Source: Propionibacteriaceae bacterium
Lineage (GTDB): Bacteria > Actinomycetota > Actinomycetes > Propionibacteriales > Propionibacteriaceae
NCBI GenBank assembly: GCA_031272505.1
Contig: JAISTQ010000001.1
Location: 17,552 to 81,551 of the forward strand
DNA: 64,000 nucleotides
Direction: 5' to 3'
Shown here one piece after another: positions 21,374 through 30,830 of the stretch; within the stretch, counting starts at the first letter, position 1, and each line of letters starts with the position of its first letter. The notes beneath the pieces were generated by a model. It was not told where the DNA came from. It ran no database searches and worked only from the letters and a program-made list of their open reading frames with translations. The translations under genes and the position numbers were made by a program.

Positions 21374-22864
21374 CTATCCTTGGGGACGTAAGAGCGGATA
21401 TAGAATTGTTTCACGGATTGACGCATTTGTGAGTAACATCATCAGCCTGTCGAGCCCCAATCCCATTCCACCCATCGGCGGAGCGCCGAATTCCAGCGCG
21501 GCTAGGAAGTCCTCGTCAAGCTGCATCGCCTCCGGATCACCGGCGGCCGCCTGCAGCGACTGCGCCGTCAGCCTTTCGCGCTGGATCACCGGGTCGATCA
21601 GCTCGGAGAAGCCGGTGGCCCGCTCCACGCCGCCGATGATCAGATCCCAGGCCTCGATCAACTGCGGATCGGAACGGTGCTCGCGCGCCAACGGCTGGGC
21701 GATCGGCGGATAGTCGCAGACGAAAGTCGGCTGGATCAGCTTCGGCTCCACGGCCTCTTCGAACAGCTCCATCACCAACTTCTGGGCCGACCAGCCCGGA
21801 TTGACGGCGAGATCCAGCTTGTCGGCGAGGCCGCGCAACACCGATTGGTCGGTCTGCGGGGTGATTTCCACGCCCAACTCGGCGCTCAAAGTCGGATAGA
21901 CCGGCTTCCACTCCCATTCGCCGAACAGATCAATGCCGTCCAACTCCACCTCGGCGGCCCGGGCGGCATCCTGGATCAGCTTTTTCGTCATCTCGGCGAT
22001 GGAGAACTGATCCCCCCAGGCCTCGTAGGCCTCCAGCATGGTGAACTCGGGGGCGTGCGCTGAATCGATGCCCTCGTTGCGGAAGATCCGGCCAATCTCA
22101 TAGACGCGATCCGCGCCGCCCACCATGGTGCGCTTCAGATACAGCTCCAAGGCGATCCGCAGCGTCATCGGGATGTCGTAGGCGTTCAGATGGGTGCGGA
22201 ACGGCCGGGCGGCCGCACCACCGTGGATCAACTGCAGCACCGGCGTCTCCACCTCGATGTAGCCCAGCTCGTGCAGGCTTTCGCGCAGCGAACGGGTGAC
22301 CGCCGCGCGCAGCCGCACCATGTCGCGGGCTTCCGGGCGGGAGACCAGATCGGCGTAACGCTGCCGCACCCGCGTCTCCTCGGAAAGATCCTTGTGCAAA
22401 ACCGGGAGCGGACGCAGCGCCTTCGAGGCGATCAGCCAGGAGGTGGCCAACACCGAGAGCTCGCCGCGGCGGGAAGCGATCACCCGGCCGGTCACCGAGA
22501 TGAAATCGCCCAAATCCACCAAAGCCTTCCAATCCGCCAGCGACTCCTCGCCGACCTCCGCCAGCGAAACCATCACCTGCAGCCGCACGCCATCGGCGTC
22601 CAGGGTGAAGCCGTCTTGCAAAGTGGCGAAGCAGAGCTTTCCGGTATTGCGCAAGAACACCACCCGCCCGGAGACGGACACCACATCGTCAGTCTCCTCG
22701 CCGGCTTGCAGGTAACCCCACTGGGCGTGGACTTCGGCGGCGGAATGGGTACGCGGGACGGTGATCGGATAGGCCTGTTTCCCGGCAGCCAGCAGCGCCT
22801 CGCGCTTGTCGTGACGGAAACGCTCTTGTTCAGAGAGGGCAGGTTCACTCATTGGGGTACTCAT
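21374..22864 (-). CDS. lysS: Lysyl-tRNA synthetase, class II
   Basis: The 496-residue enzyme charges tRNA-Lys. An N-terminal OB-fold anticodon-binding domain (VSVSGRVVFLRNTGKLCFAT) is followed by class II motifs: RSLRESLHELGYIEVETPVL (motif 1), VYEIGRIFRNEGID with HAPEFTMLEAYEA (motif 2) and MGLGLDRLMMLLT (motif 3). The ATG at 22864 has no ribosome site; another ATG lies four codons downstream. Between the crgA stop and this start is a perfect small hairpin (22868-22882). The gene is followed at 10 bp by two signal peptidase genes. Confidence 0.95.
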   Translation of the reverse strand: MSTPMSEPALSEQERFRHDKREALLAAGKQAYPITVPRTHSAAEVHAQWGYLQAGEETDDVVSVSGRVVFLRNTGKLCFATLQDGFTLDADGVRLQVMVSLAEVGEESLADWKALVDLGDFISVTGRVIASRRGELSVLATSWLIASKALRPLPVLHKDLSEETRVRQRYADLVSRPEARDMVRLRAAVTRSLRESLHELGYIEVETPVLQLIHGGAAARPFRTHLNAYDIPMTLRIALELYLKRTMVGGADRVYEIGRIFRNEGIDSAHAPEFTMLEAYEAWGDQFSIAEMTKKLIQDAARAAEVELDGIDLFGEWEWKPVYPTLSAELGVEITPQTDQSVLRGLADKLDLAVNPGWSAQKLVMELFEEAVEPKLIQPTFVCDYPPIAQPLAREHRSDPQLIEAWDLIIGGVERATGFSELIDPVIQRERLTAQSLQAAAGDPEAMQLDEDFLAALEFGAPPMGGMGLGLDRLMMLLTNASIRETILYPLLRPQG

Positions 22865-22867
22865 TTA

Positions 22868-22882
22868 GGCTGGCGACCAGCC
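22868..22882 (-). promoter_or_regulatory. Hairpin immediately upstream of lysS
   Basis: GGCTGG and CCAGCC form a perfect 6-bp stem with a 3-nt loop, ending 3 nt before the lysS ATG, where a ribosome site would be expected. It may affect lysS translation or act as a small terminator after crgA. Confidence 0.35.
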
Positions 22883-22887
22883 GACAG

Positions 22888-23187
22888 CTACTTCCACAAC
22901 GTGGCGACGATGAAGGAAGCAGCCATGAGGCCCATGCCCACCAGGATGTTCCAGCCGCCGATGTCGTGCATTACCGGGACATAGACACTGGCCGAGGCCG
23001 TGACGTAGTACACCACCAGCCACGCGACCCCGAGCAACAGCAACGTGATGAACGTCGGCGGAACCCAAGTGCGCGAGCCGGGAGAGGCAGTGTGGCGCGT
23101 CTTCTCGTAACGCTCCTTGGCGCGCTCGTCTTTGCGAGCCTGCTTCTGCTTCTCGATGGCGGCCTTGCGGCCTTTACTCTCTGGCAT
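22888..23187 (-). CDS. crgA: Cell division protein CrgA
   Basis: The 99-residue protein has the CrgA layout: a basic, Lys-rich cytoplasmic N terminus (ESKGRKAAIEKQKQARKDER), then two membrane segments (about 42-62 and 77-96), the second with GGWNILVGMGLMAASF. CrgA is an actinobacterial septum-associated protein that interacts with FtsZ, FtsI and other division proteins. ATG 23187 has AAGGAG eight bases upstream. It sits between pknB and lysS on the same strand, as often near the origin in this phylum. Confidence 0.93.
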   Translation of the reverse strand: MPESKGRKAAIEKQKQARKDERAKERYEKTRHTASPGSRTWVPPTFITLLLLGVAWLVVYYVTASASVYVPVMHDIGGWNILVGMGLMAASFIVATLWK

Positions 23188-23241
23188 CTTGGTTCTCCTT
23201 GGGTTTGCAGCGCTTAATAATACCCCGTCACGCCCGAAACG

Positions 23242-25080
23242 CTAGATCGGAGTGTCCGGTGTAGGGGTCTCCGTGTCCGTCGGGGTTGGGGACGAGGTTG
23301 GCGTCGGGGTGTAGGTGGGCTCCGGTGGCGGAATCGCCAGCGACACCGTGATCTGCTTGGTGCGCTTGACTTCCTCGCCGAAGGCCGGGCTTTGTTTCAC
23401 AACCGTGCCCTCAGTGGCGGTGGACTCCAACTCCACGAACTTATACTTGGTGAAACCGTTGTCTTTGAGCGCCTGCTCCGCCTGTTCCTGGGTCATGCCC
23501 ATCAGGTTCGGCACCTTGGACTTCCCGGTGGCGCAGTACACCTCGATCTGGGTGGAATCCGCCACCGAGGCGCCGCCGACCGGATTCGTCCGGGTGACGG
23601 TGTCCGCCTTCGCGGTGACGGGTTCCTCCGTATCGGTCATCAACGTCGGGATCGGGAAGCCCATGGCGTGGAGGTCGTTCACCACGTCTTCACACTTCTG
23701 GCCGACCAGATCGGATGGAATGGTGATCTTGTTCGAGCCGATGTTGACGGTGTACGTCACCTCGGTGCCCGCGGGAACCTCGATGTTGGCCTTCGGATTC
23801 TGCTCCACCACCCGGTCCAAGGTGTCGTCATCGGGGCCGTTCATCGTCGCCATGGTCGGCACCAAGCCATATTCGCGCAGCGTCGCCTCCGCCTCTTCGG
23901 CCTTCCGATCCGTGACGTTCGGCACCGTCACGTACTCGACTTCCGGCGTCGGATTGTTGAACCAGACCAGCCAGATCGTCAACCCGGCGCCGATGGCCAC
24001 CAGCAGCCCCAGGAAGATCCAAAGGCCGATGAAGCGGCGGGGCGGCTCCGGATCGCTGTGGGCGGGTGCCGCCACCGCGGTGGCGGGCGGTTGGGCCACG
24101 TTGCCAACGGTTGCCGCAGCCAGCGGGGCGGCGACGGTGGCGGGCACGTGGACTTCGGGAATGACGGTGGTGGCCGGCTGCGTGGGCAGCGTCGGAATCG
24201 GGGTGGTGGGCACCTGCGGCTGCCGGACATCCATGCCGGAGAGAATCCGGGTGATGTCCGCGCGCATCGCGGCGGCCGTCTGATAGCGGGTGTCTGGATC
24301 CTTGGCCAGCGAGCGCATCACCACCGCGTCCATGCTGGGGGTGACCACCGGATCAAGCCGGGAGGGCGGCACCGGCGGCTCCTGCACATGCTGGTAGGCC
24401 ACCGAGACCGGCGAATCGCCGACGAAAGGCGGGCGGCCGGTGAGCAGCTCGTAGAGCAGGCAGCCGGTGGAGTAGATGTCCGAGCGGGCGTCCACGGCCT
24501 CGCCGCGGGCCTGTTCGGGAGAGAAGTAGGAGGCGGTGCCGATCACGGCGGCGGTTTGCGTCATGGTGGACGAGGTGTCCGCCACCGCGCGGGCGATGCC
24601 GAAATCCATCACCTTGACTTGGCCGGACGGGGTGAGCATCACGTTCGCCGGCTTGATGTCCCGGTGCACGATGCCCGCCTTGTGGCTGTAGCTCAGCGCG
24701 TCCAACACCCCGGCGGTGAACTCCAACGCCTTGTTCGGCTGGATCTTCCGGCCGGTGCGCAGCAACTCGCGCAGCGTATGCCCGTGGACCAGCTCCATCA
24801 CGATGTAAGGGACGGCCACGCCGGTGGCTGGATCAACTTCTTCGCCGGTGTCGTAAACGGCGACGATATTCGGGTGGTTCAGCCCAGCGGCGGACTGCGC
24901 CTCCCGACGGAAACGCTCCTGGAAAGTCTGGTCAGAAGCCAGATCGATTCGCAGCTGCTTGATGGCAACCTCGCGGTTCAGGCGGGTGTCGAGCGCCTTG
25001 CGCACCTCCGCCATGCCGCCGCGCCCGAGCAGCGCGCCAAGCAGGTATCTACCGCCCAGCAGCCTTGGCTCATCGCTCAT
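23242..25080 (-). CDS. pknB: Ser/Thr protein kinase with three PASTA domains
   Basis: The 612-residue kinase phosphorylates cell-wall and division proteins and senses muropeptides or lipid II outside. Kinase domain: LLGRGGMAEV loop, Lys41, HRDIKPANVML (about 137), DFGIARAV and the activation loop TSSTMTQTAAVIGTASYFSP with phosphorylatable Thr. A proline-rich juxtamembrane stretch leads to one membrane segment (about 348-370), then three PASTA repeats beginning VTVPNVTDR, ITIPSDLVG and SKVPNLMGM, and a Thr/Pro-rich end. ATG 25080 is preceded by AGAAAGGA; an in-frame ATG at 25140 would overlap pbpA. It is the only kinase in the cluster; mycobacteria also have PknA here. Confidence 0.95.
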   Translation of the reverse strand: MSDEPRLLGGRYLLGALLGRGGMAEVRKALDTRLNREVAIKQLRIDLASDQTFQERFRREAQSAAGLNHPNIVAVYDTGEEVDPATGVAVPYIVMELVHGHTLRELLRTGRKIQPNKALEFTAGVLDALSYSHKAGIVHRDIKPANVMLTPSGQVKVMDFGIARAVADTSSTMTQTAAVIGTASYFSPEQARGEAVDARSDIYSTGCLLYELLTGRPPFVGDSPVSVAYQHVQEPPVPPSRLDPVVTPSMDAVVMRSLAKDPDTRYQTAAAMRADITRILSGMDVRQPQVPTTPIPTLPTQPATTVIPEVHVPATVAAPLAAATVGNVAQPPATAVAAPAHSDPEPPRRFIGLWIFLGLLVAIGAGLTIWLVWFNNPTPEVEYVTVPNVTDRKAEEAEATLREYGLVPTMATMNGPDDDTLDRVVEQNPKANIEVPAGTEVTYTVNIGSNKITIPSDLVGQKCEDVVNDLHAMGFPIPTLMTDTEEPVTAKADTVTRTNPVGGASVADSTQIEVYCATGKSKVPNLMGMTQEQAEQALKDNGFTKYKFVELESTATEGTVVKQSPAFGEEVKRTKQITVSLAIPPPEPTYTPTPTSSPTPTDTETPTPDTPI

Positions 25081-25123
25081 CAGGCCAATCCTTTCTAAAT
25101 CTGGCTCCTCATAGCTTAATGGT

Positions 25124-26566
25124 TTATCGTAAAGCCTCAATCACAGCTTTAGCTATTGGAGCGGCGGCTCGCGCGCCGCCAATGTCGGTATTCTCGATGT
25201 CATCGCCTTCCACGAAGGCGCAAACTGCAATGTCTAGCTCGGCAGCGAAAGCCACAAACCAAGCGTACCGCCGCTCCGAGCCTTCGGGGGCGAAGGTGCC
25301 AGTCTTGCCGCCCACTTCTATTCCGGGCACCGCCGCCCGCGAGCCGGTGCCGGTGGTGACCACATCCACCATCATCGCCCGCAGCGCCGCGGCGGTCTCC
25401 GTGCTGATCGCCTCGCCAAACACCTCGGGGGTGGCCTGGTAGGCGGTCTTCAGATCGTCCGTCAATACCCGTTGCACCAAATAGGGCTTCATCACCACGC
25501 CGCCGTTTTGGATGGCGGCGGCCACCATCGCCATCTGCAGCGGGGTGGCCCCGACCTCGAACTCGCCGATGGCGGTCATCGCCACCTGCATGTCGTCCAG
25601 GCCGCCTTCGTGGGCGGTCTCGTTGTAGAGCCGACTCGCCGTCGACGAGACCTCTGTGAGCGGTTTGGTGCCAAAGCCGAACTTCGCCGCCTGCTCCTGC
25701 AAGCGGGTGATCCCCAACTCGGCGCCCAGCCGGGCGAAGGCCGGATTGCAGCTCACCACCATGGCCCGGGCGATGGTGATGGTGTCCCCGCCGCACCGCT
25801 GCGCGATGGTGTGGCTGGTCTGCTTGGTGGTGAAGGTGGTGGCGTCGATGGGCGTCTCCGCGTCCGCCACCAAGCCTTCTTCCAAGGCGGCCGCCGCGGT
25901 GATCAGCTTGAACGCCGAACCGGTGGGATAGATCTCGTCGGTGGCCCGATCCCGCATCGGCTTGTCCTTGGCCTTGGTGAGCTTGTCCCAGGCCTCCTTG
26001 GAGGCGTCCAGATCGTGGGTGGCGAGCAGGTTCGGATCGTAGCTGGGCGAAGTGACCAGCGCCCGGATCGCGCCGGTGTCGGTGGAAAGCGCCACCACCG
26101 CCCCCTTGCGGCCGTCCAGCGCGTCCCAGGCGGCCTCCTGGGCGGCGGCGCTGATGGTGGTCTCCACGGTGGCGCCGGCCGGCTCCGAACCGGCCAGGTT
26201 GTTGATGAGCTGATCCAGCATCAGCTCGTCTTGCTGGCCCGATAGCCAGCCGGACTCGGAGGCCTCCAACGCGGTGGCCCCATAGTAGTAGGTGTAGTAG
26301 CCGGTGATCGGGGCGTAGAGCGGGCCATCCACGTACTCGCGCTGATACTTGAACCGATCCTTGACCTTCTTCGAAGTGGCGACGGCGGTGGTGCCCACCA
26401 TGATCGGGCCGCGGCGTTGGGCGAAGCGGGCGTCCAGCACCCGGCGGTTCTGCTGGCTCTCGCCCAAAGCTGGATAGCTGACGACGAAGGCCACCGACAT
26501 GTTCACCAGCAGCGCGCCCACCAGCAACGCGCAGAGCACCGCCAACTTGCGGATCGGGCCGTTCAT
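25124..26566 (-). CDS. pbpA: Penicillin-binding protein A (PBP2-class transpeptidase)
   Basis: The 480-residue, singly membrane-anchored transpeptidase cross-links peptidoglycan. After an N-terminal membrane segment (about 8-32) come the NRRVLDARFAQRRGPI segment and the transpeptidase domain: SxxK in PTGSAFKLITA (about 214), SxN in VVSCNPAFARLG, and KTG in VGGKTGTFAPEG. It overlaps rodA by 4 nt (ATGA) and precedes pknB by 43 bp. In mycobacteria PbpA is controlled by PknB; the shared operon supports the same link here, as inference. Confidence 0.95.
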   Translation of the reverse strand: MNGPIRKLAVLCALLVGALLVNMSVAFVVSYPALGESQQNRRVLDARFAQRRGPIMVGTTAVATSKKVKDRFKYQREYVDGPLYAPITGYYTYYYGATALEASESGWLSGQQDELMLDQLINNLAGSEPAGATVETTISAAAQEAAWDALDGRKGAVVALSTDTGAIRALVTSPSYDPNLLATHDLDASKEAWDKLTKAKDKPMRDRATDEIYPTGSAFKLITAAAALEEGLVADAETPIDATTFTTKQTSHTIAQRCGGDTITIARAMVVSCNPAFARLGAELGITRLQEQAAKFGFGTKPLTEVSSTASRLYNETAHEGGLDDMQVAMTAIGEFEVGATPLQMAMVAAAIQNGGVVMKPYLVQRVLTDDLKTAYQATPEVFGEAISTETAAALRAMMVDVVTTGTGSRAAVPGIEVGGKTGTFAPEGSERRYAWFVAFAAELDIAVCAFVEGDDIENTDIGGARAAAPIAKAVIEALR

Positions 26567-27960
26567 CGCGCCCCCTCCAACACCATCGTCTCATCGGCGG
26601 CGAAGTTCACCACCGGGTTGGCGGAACGTTCCACCAGCGGACGCCGGGCGTGATGGGTGACCACCATCAGCAGCGCCACCAGCACCCAGTTGGCCACCAG
26701 CGAGGAACCGCCCTGGGAGAGAAAGGGAGTCGTCAAGCCGGTGAGCGGCAGCAGCCGCGTCACTCCGCCCAAAATGGTGAACACCTGGATGGCGAAGATG
26801 AAGCTCAACCCGGCGGCGAGCAGCTTGCCGAACGGATCCTGGGAGCCGAGCGCGGCCCGCAGCCCGCGGGCGATCAGCACCCCATAGACGACGATGATGG
26901 CGGCCAGCCCGAAAACCCCCAGCTCCTCGCCGAGCGCGGCGGAGATGAAGTCGGTCTTCGCCAGCGGCGTCAGATTCGGACGGCCCAGCCCCCAGCCGGT
27001 GCCCACCGCACCTCCCCAGGCGAAACCGAACTGCGCCTGGATGATCTGGTAGTTGGTGTCGAAATCCGAGAACGGATCGAGCCAGGCGGTCACCCGGGTG
27101 CGCACATGGGCGAAGAGCACGTAAGCGGCATAGGCGGCGGCGGAGAACAGCAGCACCCCGATGATCGGATAGCTGGGCCGCTCGGTGGCGATATAGAGCA
27201 TCGCCACGAACAGGCCGAAGAAGAGCAGCGCGGTGCCCAAATCTTTTTGGTAGAACAACACCAGCACCGAGATCACCCACATCAGCAGGATCGGGCCGAG
27301 ATCGCGCAACCGGGGCAGCTCGACGCCGAGCAGCCGCTTGCCAGCCGAGGACAGCACCTCGCGCTTGTCCACCAGGTAGGCGGCGAAGGCGACACAGAGG
27401 ATGATCTTGGCAAACTCGGCGGGCTGCAACGACGAGAAACCGGTGGAGATCCAGATCTTGGAGCCGTTCTTCTCCTGGCCCAGGCCGGGCACCAGCGGCA
27501 GCAGCAGCATGATGATGCCGACGGTGAACAGGATGTAGGGGAAGCGGTGCAGCACCTCATAGTTCTGCAGCAGGATCAGCACCAGGGCGAAGATCAGGAT
27601 GGACGCCGCCGTCCAGAGCAGCTGCAACTCGGCCGAGTGCATCCGGTCGACGGTGCCGTCTTCGCGGGTAACCGTGGTGGCCAGATCCAGCCGGTGGATC
27701 ATCGCCAGCCCGATGCCGTTCAGGAACATCGTCAAAGGCAGGATCAGCGGATCGGCATACGGGATGCGCCAGCGGACCATCACGTGCGCCACCAACGCCA
27801 GCAAAGTGAGCGCGGCCACCGCCCACGGCCATTCGGCGGGCAGCGCGGAATCGATGTCGAGGTGGGTGAGCAGGTAGCCGGAGATCGCGATCGCAATGGA
27901 GAAGACCAGCAGCACCGCCTCGATGCCGCGCCGCTTGCGATACACCACCAGAGTCGGCAT
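26563..27960 (-). CDS. rodA: SEDS-family peptidoglycan glycosyltransferase RodA/FtsW
   Basis: The 465-residue polytopic membrane protein polymerises lipid II, working with the PbpA transpeptidase encoded next. Family marks are GSKIWISTGFSSLQPAEFAK, FYQKDLGTALLFFG, GFAWGGAVGTGWGLG and the end segment LTTPFLSQGGSSLVANW. About ten to twelve hydrophobic segments are visible. ATG 27960 overlaps the pstP stop as TGATG and has GGAGTGC upstream; a longer in-frame start at 27996 would run into pstP. Confidence 0.94.
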   Translation of the reverse strand: MPTLVVYRKRRGIEAVLLVFSIAIAISGYLLTHLDIDSALPAEWPWAVAALTLLALVAHVMVRWRIPYADPLILPLTMFLNGIGLAMIHRLDLATTVTREDGTVDRMHSAELQLLWTAASILIFALVLILLQNYEVLHRFPYILFTVGIIMLLLPLVPGLGQEKNGSKIWISTGFSSLQPAEFAKIILCVAFAAYLVDKREVLSSAGKRLLGVELPRLRDLGPILLMWVISVLVLFYQKDLGTALLFFGLFVAMLYIATERPSYPIIGVLLFSAAAYAAYVLFAHVRTRVTAWLDPFSDFDTNYQIIQAQFGFAWGGAVGTGWGLGRPNLTPLAKTDFISAALGEELGVFGLAAIIVVYGVLIARGLRAALGSQDPFGKLLAAGLSFIFAIQVFTILGGVTRLLPLTGLTTPFLSQGGSSLVANWVLVALLMVVTHHARRPLVERSANPVVNFAADETMVLEGAR

Positions 27961-29321
27961 CAGCACTCCTGGCCTCGGGCCCGGTTGTTCACACACTCGT
28001 AGTACTGGTTGCGCAGTTCCACCAGGCTGGTCTGGCCGTCCTCAACCGATTTGACGGGGTAGGTGTCCTCGACCTTCTCGCGATAGAACGCGGGCAGGTC
28101 GGCGACTTTGGTGGTGTCCTGCACCACCACGTGGTTCAGCGGCAGGTTGAAGACCGGATCGGGGATGCCCTGGTAGATGGCGACGTATTCGCCGCTGACC
28201 CCGATGTAGTACTGCTGCTGGGTGTAGTTGTACCAGACCACTCCGGCGGTGGCGAGCAGCGCCAGGGGCAGCACGATCGTCAAGAAGACTTTGAGCAGCG
28301 TCATCGGACGGCGTTTCGAGGTGGGCGCGTAGCGCTCCTCCTCGGGGCTGGACGGCTCCACCTCTTCCTCGTCGCCCGCATCATCTGCTTCGCCTGCGGC
28401 GGCGGCCGGGGCGGCAACTACGGCGGTGGTATCCGCGGCGATGGTGGCCTTGACGGACCTGACCGCCGGGCGGGAGCCGATCTGGGCCTGGATGTCCGCG
28501 ACAATGTCGGGCAGCTTGGCGGTGATCTCGCTGATCGGCTCGTCCAGGTTGATCAACGCGGCCGCGCCGAGGATCAGCCGCTCCGGCGGGGCGGCATCCA
28601 GCTCGCGCTCCACCACATCCGCCACGATCACGGTGATGTTGTCCGAGCCGCCAGCCGAATAGGCCAGATCGACGAGGTTGTCGCGCACCTCGGCCAGCGT
28701 GCCCTCCATCCGCATCATCACCGCGTCGTCGAGCACCAGGCCGGAGAGGCCGTCCGAGCAGAAGACCAACCGATCACCCTCCTCCACCGGGAGATAGCTG
28801 AGATCCGGCTGGTGCTGCGAGCCGCCGTTAATCACCCGCAGGATCAGCGAGCGATGCGGGTGGATCAGCGACTCCTCCTCGGTGAGCCGGCCCTCGTCCA
28901 CCAGCGTCTGCACCCAGGAATGGTCGTGGGTGAGGCGGGTCAACTGGCCGTCCCGGTACAGGTAGGCGCGCGAATCGCCGACGTTCGCGATGGCGAGCTG
29001 TTCGCCGTCAAACAAGGCGCCGCAGAACGTCGAGCCCATGCCCTCCAGCTCCGGATCGGCGTCCACCAATTGGGCGATGTGGTCGTTGGCGAGTTCGATG
29101 GCGTTGGCGAGCAGCTTGATCATGTTCGCGTCGCGGAAGAGGTTGTCGTCAATCTCCTTGAAGGTGCGCACCACCACCGCGGAGGCCAGATCGCCAGCCG
29201 CCGCGCCGCCCATGCCGTCCGCCACCATCAGCAGCGTGCCGGAGGCGTAGGCCGAATCCTGGTTGTTCTTGCGCACCGGGCCGATTTCGGAATGCGCCAC
29301 GTAGCTGAGGGAAAGTGCCAT
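27960..29321 (-). CDS. pstP: PP2C-type Ser/Thr phosphatase
   Basis: The 453-residue phosphatase reverses PknB phosphorylation. The catalytic domain (about 1-235) shows the PP2C metal-binding motifs: GPVRKNNQDSAYA, LMVADGMGGAAAGD, GDSRAYLYRDGQLTRLTHDH, VFCSDGLSGLV and GGSDNITVIV. An acidic linker follows, then one membrane segment (about 338-358) and a roughly 95-residue external domain with several cysteines. It lies 7 bp after fhaB and overlaps rodA by one base. Layout matches the mycobacterial PstP. Confidence 0.95.
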   Translation of the reverse strand: MALSLSYVAHSEIGPVRKNNQDSAYASGTLLMVADGMGGAAAGDLASAVVVRTFKEIDDNLFRDANMIKLLANAIELANDHIAQLVDADPELEGMGSTFCGALFDGEQLAIANVGDSRAYLYRDGQLTRLTHDHSWVQTLVDEGRLTEEESLIHPHRSLILRVINGGSQHQPDLSYLPVEEGDRLVFCSDGLSGLVLDDAVMMRMEGTLAEVRDNLVDLAYSAGGSDNITVIVADVVERELDAAPPERLILGAAALINLDEPISEITAKLPDIVADIQAQIGSRPAVRSVKATIAADTTAVVAAPAAAAGEADDAGDEEEVEPSSPEEERYAPTSKRRPMTLLKVFLTIVLPLALLATAGVVWYNYTQQQYYIGVSGEYVAIYQGIPDPVFNLPLNHVVVQDTTKVADLPAFYREKVEDTYPVKSVEDGQTSLVELRNQYYECVNNRARGQEC

Positions 29322-29328
29322 GTCAAAC

Positions 29329-29790
29329 CTACTTTTCGAGAACCATCACCGATTGGCCGATCCGAACCGAATCACCAGTACCCACCTGGGTGGGGACGGT
29401 GATGCGCTGGTTGTTCACGAAAGTGCCGTTGGTGGAGCCCAAGTCCTCGATGACGTAGTAGCCCTGGCCTTTCGAAATCCGCGCATGGTGGGTGGAGACG
29501 TAGTCGTCCTCCAAGATGAGCTGGGCGTCGTCGTTGCGGCCGATGATGATCGGCTCGCCGAGCGCCAGCGAGAGGCCCGCCTGGGGGCCTTGGATGATCT
29601 TGAGCCGCCGGGCCAGCTTCCGATCCCCCCGATCACCCCTTCGGCTCACCTCCCCGGCAGCCGCCAGCTCGGACGTCGAGATCTTGCGGCCAAAGACATC
29701 GGTGCGGATGGCGGCGCCCACAAAGAGCACCAGCAGCCAGACCAACGCCAAGAAGCCGATCTTGAGCCCAAGGATGACGTATTCGTTCAC
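29329..29790 (-). CDS. fhaB: FHA-domain membrane protein FhaB
   Basis: The 153-residue protein has an N-terminal membrane segment (about 5-27) and a C-terminal FHA domain that binds phosphothreonine: IIGRNDDAQLILEDDYVSTHHARI and LGSTNGTFVNNQRI. It is a usual PknB substrate and partner (FipA/FhaB) acting at the division and growth sites. The start is a GTG at 29790 overlapping the fhaA stop (GTGA). Confidence 0.93.
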   Translation of the reverse strand: MNEYVILGLKIGFLALVWLLVLFVGAAIRTDVFGRKISTSELAAAGEVSRRGDRGDRKLARRLKIIQGPQAGLSLALGEPIIIGRNDDAQLILEDDYVSTHHARISKGQGYYVIEDLGSTNGTFVNNQRITVPTQVGTGDSVRIGQSVMVLEK

Positions 29791-30479
29791 GCAACCACCC
29801 GCAACTCACTCTTGCCCAGCGAGATGACGTCCCCCACGTTCAACACGGTGGTGTCCACTTTGCGCCCGTTCACCTTGATGCCGTTGGTGGAGGCGAGATC
29901 GGTGACGGTGACAATCGGACCATTGATGGTGTATTCGACTTCGATCCGGGCATGTTCACGCGAGATGCCGGGATCGTTGATGCGCAGCTCCACCTCGTTG
30001 CCGCGGCCCACGGTGAGGCCGGGCGGAGTGAGCGGATGCCGTACCCCGTTCACCTCCACGAAGAGCGCGTTGTAGCTCGGCGGCGGCGGGGCGACCTCGG
30101 CGTTGACCTCGCTGACGGCGGAGGACTCCACCCGGAAGCGGCCGATGGGCAGCTTCGGATCCTCGGCGTACTCGATGGCCACCGGGCCGTTGAAGACATA
30201 ATCGTGATTGCTGGCGTACTCGCTGACCACCGGGATGATCTCGGCGTTCATGGTCTTCGCGAATGGGGTGAGCCGGGCGAAGTCGTGCTCCGAGAGCGTC
30301 ACCAGGAAGTGATTCGGGACCAGCTTGCGCGTCTTGTCCAGCATGGTGCCGGCGGCGTCCAGCTCCTTTTGCAGCCGCGCGGTGATCTCCACCGGCTGCA
30401 CATCGCCTTTGAACGTGCGGGCGAAGGCACCCGAAACCGCACCCTCCAGCTTCCTCTCAATCGCGTCGAAGATACCCAA
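29787..30479 (-). CDS. fhaA: FHA-domain protein FhaA with DUF3662 domain
   Basis: The 230-residue protein has an N-terminal DUF3662 domain (IFDAIERKLEGAVSGAFART) and a C-terminal FHA domain (VGRGNEVELRINDPGISREH, DLASTNGIKVNGRK). FhaA binds phosphorylated PknB targets such as the MviN pseudokinase. I chose a TTG start at 30479: AGGAG lies exactly five bases upstream and the protein then begins LGIFDAIERK, where homologues start. An ATG at 30506 would add nine residues and has no ribosome site. It opens the fhaA-fhaB-pstP-rodA-pbpA-pknB operon. Confidence 0.92.
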   Translation of the reverse strand: MGIFDAIERKLEGAVSGAFARTFKGDVQPVEITARLQKELDAAGTMLDKTRKLVPNHFLVTLSEHDFARLTPFAKTMNAEIIPVVSEYASNHDYVFNGPVAIEYAEDPKLPIGRFRVESSAVSEVNAEVAPPPPSYNALFVEVNGVRHPLTPPGLTVGRGNEVELRINDPGISREHARIEVEYTINGPIVTVTDLASTNGIKVNGRKVDTTVLNVGDVISLGKSELRVVA

Positions 30480-30553
30480 TTTCGCTCCTAGAAGACGTGC
30501 CAGCATAACGCCAAGGCCAGTTTAGCCAAGCGTTCAGCCTCCACACTATCGCT

Positions 30554-30736
30554 TCAGCCGGGAAATACCGGGGAAGACGCCGGGGCTGGCGGGGTAACTT
30601 GACGACCCCACCGAAAATCTGACGATTCCAAGGACTCACGATATGCACGGACCACCCGCTGGCGCTGCCAGCCAAGCAACTCAAACCCGCCGATCAGCAG
30701 CCCGAAGAGCCCGACGGCGAGAATGGCTTCAAACAT
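30554..30736 (-). CDS. Possible small membrane protein upstream of fhaA
   Basis: A 60-codon frame opens with a clear membrane segment (FEAILAVGLFGLLIGGFELLG), then a basic stretch (WQRQRVVRAYRESLES) and a Pro/Ala end. The amino-acid order, hydrophobic then positive-inside, looks protein-like, and it ends 75 bp upstream of the fhaA start. The ribosome site is weak (GGTAGG, ten bases upstream). I do not recognise the family; it could be an extra member of the division cluster or a chance frame. Confidence 0.45.
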   Translation of the reverse strand: MFEAILAVGLFGLLIGGFELLGWQRQRVVRAYRESLESSDFRWGRQVTPPAPASSPVFPG

Positions 30737-30830
30737 GGAACTAGCCTACCGCAACTCTTTCGCGGCGCGTCAAAATGGCCTTGGTTAGGCAGTTAGGTGG
30801 GAATCGTTCTAAAATGCTCTCGTCAACACA

